This document shows positions 26,069-34,848 of a stretch of 60,922 nucleotides of DNA, piece by piece. Each line of letters starts with the position of its first letter. Positions within the stretch are counted from its first letter, which is position 1. Location: positions 1 to 60,922 of the forward strand of contig JAFRKJ010000091.1 of NCBI GenBank assembly GCA_017431785.1, given 5' to 3'. The notes beneath the pieces were generated by a model. It saw only the letters and a program-made list of their open reading frames with translations, made no database searches and was not told the origin of the DNA. The stretch is from Bacillota bacterium (GTDB lineage: Bacteria; Bacillota; Clostridia; Peptostreptococcales; Anaerovoracaceae). A program made the translations under genes and the position numbers.

Positions 26069-27583
26069 ATGTCGTTAAAAGAACAAAACGATATTATCGC
26101 TAACGAGATAGCGACATTCAACGCCAGGAAGTCCCTGCTTGCGGCTGCGATCATCATCGTTGCCACATTCATACTTAAAATCTTCCTGCCTGATGATCCC
26201 GCCCAGTTCGGCGTACTGTGTACGATTCCGGCACTGCTCATGATTCTCTACATATTTATCACGAAGAGAATCATCGAAGCGCTGACCATCGGTGCGGTAG
26301 TAGGATTCATCATGGTTGGAGAAAGTGGATCAAACACCTTGCAGGCCTTCAGTGATTCATTGCTGTCAACAATGATGTCGGAAGACATTGCATGGCTGAT
26401 CATCGTCTGCGGACTGATGGGCGGCATCATCTCCCTGATTGAACGATCAGGCGGTGCATACGCATTCGGACAGTGGGCGGCAAAACGGGCAAGGAGTGAG
26501 AAACCTGCACTGATCTGGACATGGATCCTGGGATGCATCATCTTCATCGATGACTACCTCAATTCCATGACAGTCGGTTCCTGCATGGCTCCGCTGACGG
26601 ACAAGCATAAAACTCCAAGAGAGATGCTCGCTTATGTATGCGACTCGACAGCAGCTCCGCTGTGCGTACTCATTCCGATTACCACGTGGTCAGTGTTCTG
26701 CGGAAGAATCCTCGTAAAGAACGGCTGGCAGGTAGGTGACGCCAGCGAAATCGAGATGTTCGTCAAGACCATCCCATTCAACTTCTATGCGTGGATCGCA
26801 GCACTGATTGTACCGCTGGTTATCATAGGGGTTGTGCCTAAGATCTTCGGCATGAAAAAAGCGTACCAGAGAGTCGCTGATGGCGGACCACTGGCTCCTC
26901 CGGGATCTGAGAAAATTTCAATTCTTGCCAGCGACCACGGAGATGAGATGAACATTCCGGAGAAACCTCATATGTTCAACTTCTTTATTCCGATCATCTG
27001 CCTCGTAGGATTCACGATTCTCTTCGATACAGATATGGAGATGGGCGTACTCGCAACACTGGTCGTCATGTTCATCATGTATATGGCGCAGAACATCATG
27101 TCAGCAGCGGAATTCTGGGATATCATCATCAAGGGTATCCAGAACATGATCCTGCCGCTCATGCTGATGGTAATGGCATTCGTATTTGCAGATATGAATG
27201 AACAGATCGGATTCACCAAATGGTGTATCGAGTCAGCGACAAATGTCATGACTCCGGCAACAGCACCAATGATCATCTTCCTGGTACTTGCCTGCACAGA
27301 GTTTATTACAGGCACAAACTGGGGAATGTACATCATCGCACTGCCGATCATCATTCCTCTGGCCATGAACATCGGCGTAGACATGCCTCTGGCAGTCGGA
27401 GCCTGCATCTCAGCCGGCGTATTCGGCTCACACATCTGCTTCTACTCAGATGCAACGGTACTGACGTCAGCTGCCTGCGGATGCGACAACTTCAGACATG
27501 CATTCACGCAGATGCCTTACGGTATCATCTCAGCCATTATCTCCTTCATCTTCTATGCCGTATTTGGTTTCATCATGGCATAA
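26069..27583 (+). CDS. NhaC-family sodium/proton (or amino acid) antiporter
   Basis: 504-residue membrane protein with about eleven to twelve helices. Family signatures are IIVCGLMGGIISLIERSGGA, IFIDDYLNSMTVG with its paired acidic residues, and GVFGSHICFYSDATVLTSAA. Some clostridial members of this family exchange amino acids or their breakdown products, and the setting among ornithine-related genes would allow that, but the sequence does not prove it. The ATG at 26069 has AAGGAGGG upstream; an earlier in-frame ATG at 26033 is less likely. Confidence 0.85.
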   Translation: MSLKEQNDIIANEIATFNARKSLLAAAIIIVATFILKIFLPDDPAQFGVLCTIPALLMILYIFITKRIIEALTIGAVVGFIMVGESGSNTLQAFSDSLLSTMMSEDIAWLIIVCGLMGGIISLIERSGGAYAFGQWAAKRARSEKPALIWTWILGCIIFIDDYLNSMTVGSCMAPLTDKHKTPREMLAYVCDSTAAPLCVLIPITTWSVFCGRILVKNGWQVGDASEIEMFVKTIPFNFYAWIAALIVPLVIIGVVPKIFGMKKAYQRVADGGPLAPPGSEKISILASDHGDEMNIPEKPHMFNFFIPIICLVGFTILFDTDMEMGVLATLVVMFIMYMAQNIMSAAEFWDIIIKGIQNMILPLMLMVMAFVFADMNEQIGFTKWCIESATNVMTPATAPMIIFLVLACTEFITGTNWGMYIIALPIIIPLAMNIGVDMPLAVGACISAGVFGSHICFYSDATVLTSAACGCDNFRHAFTQMPYGIISAIISFIFYAVFGFIMA

Positions 27584-27620
27584 GACAACGGGAAAGCGAT
27601 AAAGCAAAAACAATAAAATG

Positions 27621-27650
27621 GGCGCCGCGAAGGCGGCGCCTTTGTTGTGC
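27621..27650. terminator. Terminator between the antiporter gene and nfo
   Basis: GGCGCCGC/GCGGCGCC hairpin. T-rich flanks on both strands (TTTGTTG on plus; ATTTTATTGTTTTT on minus) suggest it serves both converging genes. Confidence 0.75.
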
Positions 27651-27669
27651 AATATTCTTTGCAACCAAC

Positions 27670-28503
27670 CTATCGCGAAGTCCAACTTCGGAGTAGTTCG
27701 ATTTCTTTCTTATATCCTTCGAATTCATTTGGGGTTTCGAGAATGCATGGTTTGCCAATCAGCTTCGGATGATTGATGAATCGGCCGATGGTATCCAGAC
27801 CCAGTTCACCTTCTCCGATACAGGCATGGCGGTCTTTGTGAGACCCAGGCGGATTTTTGCTGTCGTTGATATGCAGCGCCTTCAATTTATCCAGACCGAC
27901 AATGCGGTCGAATTCTTCGAGCACGCCATCAAGGTCGCCTATGATATCGTATCCGGCATCGCTGATGTGACAGGAATCCATACAAACACCGATTTTGTCT
28001 TTCTCTTTGACGCCGTCGATGATGGCGGCGATCTCCTCAAATCTTCCTCCCACTTCGGAGCCTTTGCCCGACATGGTTTCGAGCAGCACGGTCGTTGATT
28101 GCTGTGGCGTAATAATGACGTTGAGCAGGGAGGTGATCATTTCAATGCCCGCTTCGACACCCTGGCCGACGTGGCTGCCGGGATGGAAGTTGTAGTAATG
28201 CCCCGGCAGGAACTCCATTCGCTGCATGTCATCTTCCATGCAGATCTTTGCGAATTCACGGACGTTCTGTTTGTCGCTGCACGGGTTCAGTGTGTACGGC
28301 GCATGCGCAACCAATTTGCCGAAATGGTTTTCTTCCAAAAGCACCCGCAGAGCAGCAGCGTCATCAGGATCGATTGCCTTTGCCTTGCCGCCTCTGGGAT
28401 TGCGCGTAAAGAAAGCGAAGGTATTCGCGCCGGCTTCGATTGCCTCGCGTCCCATCGCTTCAAATCCGTTTACAGATGATAAGTGGTAACCTAAGTAGAG
28501 CAT
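27670..28503 (-). CDS. nfo: Endonuclease IV (AP endonuclease)
   Basis: Cleaves DNA 5' of abasic sites in base-excision repair. The 277-residue TIM barrel binds three zinc ions. Ligand-bearing segments visible are [59 protein letters not shown] and IGEGELG. Its ATG overlaps the TAA of the upstream TSCPD gene by one base (TAATG), so the two are translationally coupled. Confidence 0.94.
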   Translation of the reverse strand: MLYLGYHLSSVNGFEAMGREAIEAGANTFAFFTRNPRGGKAKAIDPDDAAALRVLLEENHFGKLVAHAPYTLNPCSDKQNVREFAKICMEDDMQRMEFLPGHYYNFHPGSHVGQGVEAGIEMITSLLNVIITPQQSTTVLLETMSGKGSEVGGRFEEIAAIIDGVKEKDKIGVCMDSCHISDAGYDIIGDLDGVLEEFDRIVGLDKLKALHINDSKNPPGSHKDRHACIGEGELGLDTIGRFINHPKLIGKPCILETPNEFEGYKKEIELLRSWTSR

Positions 28504-28757
28504 TACCGCGCTCCGTTTCTGGCCATCGTGACAGCTTTGGCCAGCTGGTCGGCGCAGGAGGTCGGCTTGAATCCGCAGGTGTTGCCGGTGAAGGCTTCGG
28601 AAATGGCATCGACGGTCCAGCCGTCCACGATCTTGGAGATGGCTTTGAGGTTGCCGTTGCAGCCTCCGGTAAAGACGATGTTGGATACCACATCGCCGTC
28701 GAGATCAAACTCTATTTTGATAGGGCAGACACCCTTCGGAAAGTATGTGTGTTTCAT
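28503..28757 (-). CDS. TSCPD-domain protein (TIGR03905-like)
   Basis: Small protein of 84 residues with four conserved cysteines ([23 protein letters not shown]). It matches the short TSCPD family found in Firmicutes. A related domain forms the C-terminus of B12-dependent ribonucleotide reductases, but no function is established for the stand-alone form. The ATG at 28757 has a GAAAGGA ribosome site; further upstream in-frame codons do not. It is coupled to nfo. Confidence 0.8.
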   Translation of the reverse strand: MKHTYFPKGVCPIKIEFDLDGDVVSNIVFTGGCNGNLKAISKIVDGWTVDAISEAFTGNTCGFKPTSCADQLAKAVTMARNGAR

Positions 28758-28895
28758 ATGTGTGGGTCCTTTCTGACGCACCGCATAGCGGCGCTTCTTA
28801 AATGTTGTTATGATTCCGCATTTAACGGTTTTTTTCATTTATAATATCAAGTGCAAGCTATTATAACACAAGAAAGATGAAAGGAAAAAGCAGCC

Positions 28896-30062
28896 ATGAA
28901 AGAAAACAAGGGAACAAAGAGAAACCTGAAATTCATATTCGCGGCAGCATTCATTATGATCCTTGCGATGGGCACCATTGCCCTGACCGGATGTGGAGGC
29001 AGCGGAAGCACAGATCAGGCGGCGGAGGAACCAGAGGTAATCATCAATCCGCTCACGGGTATTGAGGTTGAGTCAGAAGATGCACTCCCGGCTAGACCGG
29101 TACAGGTATCCATTCCGAACGATACTTATGGAGCAGTACCGCAGTCGAACATTTCCTATGCAGATATAATCTATGAATTCCCTGTAGAGGGTGAACTCAC
29201 AAGATTGCAGGCCATATTCTATTCACAATTCCCGGATAAAGTCGGCCCGCTCAGAAGCGTGAGATACTACTTCGTCGATACAGCGACAGAGTACAAGGCG
29301 TTCCACGTTGGATACGGATGGGGCAAGCACGCCAGAAGTTACATGAAGAGCAACAACGTACCTCATATCAACGGAATGCAGGAGACAGAGATGTTCTATC
29401 GTGTCAGCGATAAGAGCGCACCGAACAATGCATATATCGATTGGGCAACCATCGAAAAAGCAGAACAGGATCAGGGCGCATTAGATGAGAAGCAGAAGAT
29501 CAAGCCTTGGAAGTTCCGTGATGATAAGTGGAAGGAAGAGATGAAGCAGGCAAAGGCTGATGCACAGGCTCTCATCGATGAGAAGGGCGACAGCACAGAT
29601 GAAGAAGACGTAGCAGCGGTTGAAGAAGCAAAGGCGCTTCTGGCTGAGCCGGAGAAGGCGTCTGAACTCAGCGTCAAGTCACTTGGCTGCAACAGCACCT
29701 GCAAGTATGACGAGGAGTCAGGCAAGTACCTGAGATTCTGGTATGGCGAGCCTTTCATCGACAAAGAAACCGGAGAACAGCTCCAGTTTGATAACATTCT
29801 CGTTCAGAAAGTACACAGCGACACCATGACAGATGATGAGACAGGCGCACCGGATCCAAAGGGCAGACTCACAATCGATATGTTTGCCGGCGGTGAAGCA
29901 CTGCTCTTCACACAGGGCGAGGTCGTAAAGGGTACATGGGCCAGAGACGGCGTGAACAGCAGAACTGTTTTCAAGGATGAAAACGGCAAGCAGTTCAGAT
30001 TCACTCCTGGCAAGACATGGGTATACGTCCTCGACCAGGGCAAAGAATTCTCATATGAATAA
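28896..30062 (+). CDS. DUF3048 (YerB-like) lipoprotein
   Basis: 388-residue exported lipoprotein. A basic N-terminus and hydrophobic stretch end in the lipobox LTGC, with C33 as lipidation site, followed by a Gly/Ser spacer. The DUF3048 N-terminal domain is recognisable from NPLTGIEV, VGPLRSVRYYFVD and FHVGYGWG. A Lys/Glu/Ala-rich insert (about 190-255) precedes the C-terminal DUF3048 domain (WARDGVNSRTVF). YerB-type proteins have no established activity. The ribosome site is AAAGGAAA. Confidence 0.86.
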   Translation: MKENKGTKRNLKFIFAAAFIMILAMGTIALTGCGGSGSTDQAAEEPEVIINPLTGIEVESEDALPARPVQVSIPNDTYGAVPQSNISYADIIYEFPVEGELTRLQAIFYSQFPDKVGPLRSVRYYFVDTATEYKAFHVGYGWGKHARSYMKSNNVPHINGMQETEMFYRVSDKSAPNNAYIDWATIEKAEQDQGALDEKQKIKPWKFRDDKWKEEMKQAKADAQALIDEKGDSTDEEDVAAVEEAKALLAEPEKASELSVKSLGCNSTCKYDEESGKYLRFWYGEPFIDKETGEQLQFDNILVQKVHSDTMTDDETGAPDPKGRLTIDMFAGGEALLFTQGEVVKGTWARDGVNSRTVFKDENGKQFRFTPGKTWVYVLDQGKEFSYE

Positions 30063-30103
30063 AAACAAAAGAAACATCACTTCAAACGAATAAACCTTAT
30101 GAT

Positions 30104-30137
30104 AAAGGGACTGCCCGGAAGAGCAGTCCCTTTTCAT
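30104..30137. terminator. Bidirectional terminator between the lipoprotein gene and the PBP gene
   Basis: AAAGGGACTGC (30104-30114) pairs GCAGTCCCTTT (30123-30133), followed by TTTTC. The A-rich left flank gives a T-run on the minus strand. Confidence 0.85.
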
Positions 30138-30178
30138 GTGTTGTATTCAAGTTGATCTGCTTAATGATACGTGCCTTC

Positions 30179-31528
30179 TTAATCGACCAGATCCTGCAGA
30201 ACCGTGTTGATGACAGCGCCGCCTACTTCGGATCCGTAACCGCTGTTCTCTACGACAACGACGAAAGCATAAGGATTGTTCTCGTCATTCAGGAAACCGG
30301 TGAACCAGGCGTTCGGTCTATCCTGTCCTTCGACTTCTGCCGTTCCGGACTTTGCACAAAGTGCAAGACCAGGGAAGGCACTTTCGCCGCCGTAATGGTT
30401 CTCAACATTGTTGCGCATCATGCTGGTCAGTGCCTCTGCCGTTTCCTCATCGATCATATCATCGGTCTTCAACGCAGTTGTTGCTGCGTCGAGCTTTTCT
30501 GAAACAATATTAGAAGGCTTGATGATAGATGGCATAACAGCGGTACCGCCATTTGCGATGGCGCCCATGTAAACCATCATGCCGCATGGATTGACCATAT
30601 CATGCCACTGACCGATACCGGTCCAGGCGAGATTCACACCGCCGTCAGGATAATCAAAGGTTCCTGCTTTTGTCTCAATGCCGTCGATATCGTAACTTCT
30701 GTCGAGACCAGCTTTTTTCACATACTTCTTCAATGTCCTGCTGCCGACCTTTTCGGAGAGTTTTGCAAAGTAGCAGTTGCAGGAAACTTCAAGAGCCTCC
30801 TTTAATGAGACTGTTCCGTGGACAGACAGATCGGTGACTTCATCTCCGTGACCGTAGTCTATGCTGCCCTCACAATCGACTTCATAGCTGTATGCGTCGT
30901 CCTGAGTTTCGATCGACGCAGCCGCTGTCACCAGTTTGAAGGTTGAACCAGGTGCAAAGGTTGCGGATATGAAGCGGTTGATGTATGCGCCCTCCGGAAT
31001 CGTCGATGGCGGATCCGCCGGATCATAGGTCGGGGAGCTGACCATGCAGACGATTTCTCCGGTTTTATAGTTGTATACGCCTACGGTGCCTTTGCGGCCC
31101 GAAAGCGCGCGGTAAGCAGTTGCACAGATATCCCCATCCAAGGTCAGGGAAACATCTTCACCGTCGTTGTTGAGACTGTAGATTCCGTTGATGAAGTCAA
31201 AGCCGATCATCCGTTCAAGGAAGACTCTGTTGGCGCCGGTTGAGATGTTGTTGTCTCTGTCTCCGGTGATGTGCATGCACGCAGCACGGACATCGGAGTC
31301 ATCATTATAGATCATTCCATCCGAGGTGTTTCGCATGAGCAGTTCGCCATCTGTATCATACAGGGCGCCTTTGGCCAGGTCTCCGTCGGCGTAGACATCA
31401 CGGTTTCCTTCGTAGACTGCCCAGGCGCCGCCTTCATTCCAGTCCTCGTAGATGAAGAAGCAGACGCCGCCGAGAAGAATAAGGCCGAACAGGAGGCACA
31501 ACAGAGCGCGTTTTTCAATTTTTTTCAT
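30179..31528 (-). CDS. Penicillin-binding protein transpeptidase (class B, PbpA-like)
   Basis: 449-residue membrane-anchored D,D-transpeptidase that crosslinks peptidoglycan. It has one N-terminal helix (about 8-27) and the three active-site motifs S195-T-F-K198, S249-C-N251 and K393-S-G-T396. The pedestal domain is short, as in the PbpA proteins paired with an FHA/FtsW-type gene in actinobacteria and clostridia. It starts four bases inside the upstream FtsW-like gene (ATGA), with AAGGAGG upstream. The pair would form a SEDS polymerase and bPBP complex. Confidence 0.92.
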   Translation of the reverse strand: MKKIEKRALLCLLFGLILLGGVCFFIYEDWNEGGAWAVYEGNRDVYADGDLAKGALYDTDGELLMRNTSDGMIYNDDSDVRAACMHITGDRDNNISTGANRVFLERMIGFDFINGIYSLNNDGEDVSLTLDGDICATAYRALSGRKGTVGVYNYKTGEIVCMVSSPTYDPADPPSTIPEGAYINRFISATFAPGSTFKLVTAAASIETQDDAYSYEVDCEGSIDYGHGDEVTDLSVHGTVSLKEALEVSCNCYFAKLSEKVGSRTLKKYVKKAGLDRSYDIDGIETKAGTFDYPDGGVNLAWTGIGQWHDMVNPCGMMVYMGAIANGGTAVMPSIIKPSNIVSEKLDAATTALKTDDMIDEETAEALTSMMRNNVENHYGGESAFPGLALCAKSGTAEVEGQDRPNAWFTGFLNDENNPYAFVVVVENSGYGSEVGGAVINTVLQDLVD

Positions 31529-33714
31529 CGCTTGCCTCCTTTCTTCCCGTCGTTAAAGATACCATCGTTTCCGAATATATCATCAAGAGTCAGAGGGCCT
31601 TCTTCCTCTGCTTTTGTATTATTCTTCGTCGCCGGTGAGTCGAATTTGCCGAAGAAGTCTTCATCGCTTACTTCCGTATATCTTACCGCCTTAGGGTGCT
31701 GCAGCTCTTCGCGACGCACGCCAGGCTTCGCCGGCGCTGGCTTTGAAGCAGGAGCTGGTGCTTTTTTCGGTGCCGGTGCAGGTGCTGCTTCTGAACTTTT
31801 GCGTCTGAACAGCGTCCGCTCCGGTTCAGGCTGCGGTTTTGGCTTGGCCACTTCCGGTGCTGGTTTGGAACGCACCGGTTCTGGAACCCGTGCTTTTGGT
31901 TCCTTGTTTTTCTTCGGCGGTTTCTTATATTCTTCGCCCAGAAGAGCATAGAGGTCTTCCGGATCGTAGATGTCTACAGCAGATACGGATTCAACAGACC
32001 TGAGTCCCTTATCAGGATCCTTTTCGTGGATGCGCACCGCAAGGCTCGCGTTCTGGCGTGTGTCTGCCGCCTTCAGGAATGCCAGCATACCCCATGAAAC
32101 GATCATGCTGGTACCGCCGGATGAAACGAATGGGAAGGTAACACCGGTCAGCGGCAGCAGGTCGACGGATCCGAACACATTCAGGATCGCCTGGAACATG
32201 AACATGGATGTAGCCGCGCACGCTGCGATACTGTAGTAAGTCGAACGACCTGCAATGATGGATCTGTACGCAAAGACACCAAGGGTGATGATGCAGAGCA
32301 CAGAAAGGACAGCGATGACGAGTCCCCACTCTTCTGCCAGCATTCCGAATACCAGGTCAGTGCTTGCGGCAGCGACATCACTCAGGTTTCCTTCCCCTGC
32401 GCCAAGGCCGGGGATTCCGCCGCTTGCGATAGATGTCATAGTCTGAACCTGCTGGAAGCCGGCGTCGGTAGGGTCATCCCAAACGTGCCGCCATACCGAG
32501 AATCTGTCAGCGATATACGGTTTGAATCTAAGCACCATCAGTCCCATCAGGCCGGCGCCGCCGAGTACGAGGAACATCTTGGTGAAGTCACCGCTTCGCA
32601 GGAAGGAAATCACCAGATACGTTGCGAAGAATATCATGGCCGTACCGAAGTCACCCATGATGGCAAGGCATCCCAGACAGAATATGCTGAAGCCCAGGAA
32701 TATGGCGAGATTCTTTCGCTGCTGCAGCTCATTCAGAGAAGCGGCACCGATGAATATGAACGCGATCTTTACGAGTTCGGAAGGCTGGAATGTAAATCCG
32801 CCCAGACTGATCCAGTTCTGGGATCCATATGCGATCGTACCGATTGCCAGATTGAGGATGAGCAGGAGTACGCTCGCGCCGAGAAATACCGGGATAAGCT
32901 TCTTGGCTTTGTTCAGGTCACGAAGGAACCAGCACATTGCGAAGAAGAGCATGACGCCGAGCAGGACGCAGATGGCCTGCTTCAGTACTGCATATGGATA
33001 AGCCGACGCGGTCAGCGAAAGACTTAATGTCGATAGGAAGAACGCAATCAGCTCCACCTCAAAACCGGTTCTTCTGAGCATGCGGAGGCAGATGACATAT
33101 GCCCACATCGTGGCACACAGGATGATAAAGGCAGCCGTGAGCTGGCCCGGATACTCATCTCCGAGAGCGACATGGAACTGAATTACAGTGAGAAGTTGGA
33201 AGATGGTGATCGCCAGCATGGAGATCCATGGGGAAGTCCGCTTGGTGTGGCGTTTTCTCTTTTCGATGTTTTCAATACGCTCCCGTGCACTCAGAGGGTA
33301 AAGCTGGAAGTCCCCGCCGCCGACTGTAAGGGTGTCGCCTGCACGTAGAATGGCTGGTTCTGTTACTCTCCTGCCGTTGATAAAGGAACCGTTTTTCGAA
33401 TTGAGATCCCGGTATTCCCACACGCCCTCAGAGTCACGCACGAGGGTGCCGTGACTTCTTGAGACCCCACTCAGATTCAGGATGATATCACATCCGCGGG
33501 CGCGGCCCAGGAGATTTTCCCAGTGGGTGAGGGGAACGGTGCTGGAATCCGGGCACTTCAAATATGCCCAGATCTCAGAAGGATTGCGCATTCTGAGCAG
33601 GGCAAAAATCTGATGCAGCAATATGAGGATTGCCAGCCCCATACAGACCCATCTGACGCCTGTCGTAAAGTACAGGGTCACATATTCCATTATTCCGTCG
33701 TATCCGTTGTCCAT
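31525..33714 (-). CDS. FHA domain fused to FtsW/RodA (SEDS) protein
   Basis: 729-residue fusion. One helix (about 20-40) is followed by a forkhead-associated domain (65-140) with the phosphothreonine-binding signature G70-R71, S85-R-S-H88 and N108-G109. A SEDS glycosyltransferase/flippase-like membrane domain of about ten helices follows (roughly 165-555; FQPSELVKIAFIF, GIPGLGAGEGN). A Pro/Ala/Lys-rich cytoplasmic tail (about 590-729) ends the protein. The fusion suggests control by a Ser/Thr kinase, none of which is in the window. The start at 33714 lacks a good ribosome site; 33690 is an alternative. Confidence 0.88.
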   Translation of the reverse strand: MDNGYDGIMEYVTLYFTTGVRWVCMGLAILILLHQIFALLRMRNPSEIWAYLKCPDSSTVPLTHWENLLGRARGCDIILNLSGVSRSHGTLVRDSEGVWEYRDLNSKNGSFINGRRVTEPAILRAGDTLTVGGGDFQLYPLSARERIENIEKRKRHTKRTSPWISMLAITIFQLLTVIQFHVALGDEYPGQLTAAFIILCATMWAYVICLRMLRRTGFEVELIAFFLSTLSLSLTASAYPYAVLKQAICVLLGVMLFFAMCWFLRDLNKAKKLIPVFLGASVLLLILNLAIGTIAYGSQNWISLGGFTFQPSELVKIAFIFIGAASLNELQQRKNLAIFLGFSIFCLGCLAIMGDFGTAMIFFATYLVISFLRSGDFTKMFLVLGGAGLMGLMVLRFKPYIADRFSVWRHVWDDPTDAGFQQVQTMTSIASGGIPGLGAGEGNLSDVAAASTDLVFGMLAEEWGLVIAVLSVLCIITLGVFAYRSIIAGRSTYYSIAACAATSMFMFQAILNVFGSVDLLPLTGVTFPFVSSGGTSMIVSWGMLAFLKAADTRQNASLAVRIHEKDPDKGLRSVESVSAVDIYDPEDLYALLGEEYKKPPKKNKEPKARVPEPVRSKPAPEVAKPKPQPEPERTLFRRKSSEAAPAPAPKKAPAPASKPAPAKPGVRREELQHPKAVRYTEVSDEDFFGKFDSPATKNNTKAEEEGPLTLDDIFGNDGIFNDGKKGGKR

Positions 33715-33791
33715 GATTGATTTTTATTATTCTGTGTCTCTCGGATTGTATGTGTTGCTTTTGTATATTATATATTATCGGTTTGTGTCGT

Positions 33792-34745
33792 TTATATGTG
33801 CTGCAGAGCAATTGCTACGATTGGTATCGTTATGAGAGAAAGAATCGTGGTCAGCATAACGCCTTTCGTGGCGAATTCAACATCTGCGTGATATCTTTCA
33901 CTGAGTATGACGGAGAGCATTGCGCAAGGCATGGCTGCTTCCATGATGATGACTGTTCCGAACAAAGTGCCGCCGCCGATGATCAGCTTGACCAAAATGA
34001 GAGCGACAGCTGGAGCGACCAGCAGTTTCAGCAGACATACCAGATAGGAAGGTTTGCTGCGGAACATGTCCTTAAAGCTGATGCGGGCCAGATGCGCCCC
34101 AACGATCATCATAGCAAGCGGGCTTGTTGCGCTGCCGATGGCATCGACGGGTCCTCCGATGATCGGCGGAAGGGTAATGCGGCAGACATAGAACAAAAGC
34201 CCGATCAGTACGCCGATAAAGCACGGGTTGACCAGACCGCTGACGGTCTCCTTGAAGCCCATCTTTTCCTCACCCTTGGCTGCCTGTCTGATCAGCGTGA
34301 CACCGATGGTGAACATCAGAACGTCAAAGGATGAGTCGCAGATCGCGCCGTAGAAGACGCCCTCTTTGCCAAAGAGGCCGTCCAGTACCGGCAGTCCCAG
34401 GAATCCGGTGTTTCCGAAGACCATCATGAAAGCCATGATGCCGCTTTGGGATACCGGAAGCTTGATGACAGAAGTGAGGATTTTGGAGATGATCATGGCG
34501 ATGATGACAACGCCGATGAAAATCAGCACAACATATCCGCAGTTCTGCAGCTTTTCCATGGAGAATTCCATCTGCATCGCGGCTATGACAAGGCAAGGAT
34601 ATGTCACATTTGTGATGATATTCGATACCCCTTGTGTGTGGTTCGTATTGATGATGCCGAACTTCATGATGATGTAGCCCGGAAGAATCATGATGAATAC
34701 TTTAGCCAGCGCCAGAATGACATCCGGCGCGCCCATACTTACCAT
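33792..34745 (-). CDS. AEC family transporter (auxin efflux carrier fold)
   Basis: 317-residue membrane protein with about ten helices in two repeats, characteristic of the AEC/malonate carrier family. Signatures are MKFGIINTNHTQGVSNIITN near the start, GNTGFLGLPVL in the middle and LAMMIVGAHLA. Substrates of bacterial members are mostly unknown organic acids. The ATG at 34745 is preceded by AAAGGGGAAA; the frame is open further upstream. A second, distinct AEC carrier lies at 45944-46885. Confidence 0.86.
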   Translation of the reverse strand: MVSMGAPDVILALAKVFIMILPGYIIMKFGIINTNHTQGVSNIITNVTYPCLVIAAMQMEFSMEKLQNCGYVVLIFIGVVIIAMIISKILTSVIKLPVSQSGIMAFMMVFGNTGFLGLPVLDGLFGKEGVFYGAICDSSFDVLMFTIGVTLIRQAAKGEEKMGFKETVSGLVNPCFIGVLIGLLFYVCRITLPPIIGGPVDAIGSATSPLAMMIVGAHLARISFKDMFRSKPSYLVCLLKLLVAPAVALILVKLIIGGGTLFGTVIIMEAAMPCAMLSVILSERYHADVEFATKGVMLTTILSLITIPIVAIALQHI

Positions 34746-34833
34746 AAAGAGATTTCCCCTTTCAGTGCAAAAACTCACTGTAATTATAACTGTTTTCGCC
34801 GTAATTAACAAGGACACAGAAGAGTGTTTGTGT

Positions 34834-34848
34834 TAGAATCAAGGCATG
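34834..34848 (+). promoter_or_regulatory. Extended -10 promoter giving a leaderless ABC exporter transcript
   Basis: TGT-TAGAAT (TAGAAT at 34834-34839) is followed by six bases and the ATG at 34846. AGGACA lies 17 bp upstream of the -10. There is no room for a ribosome site after the expected start of transcription. Confidence 0.55.
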
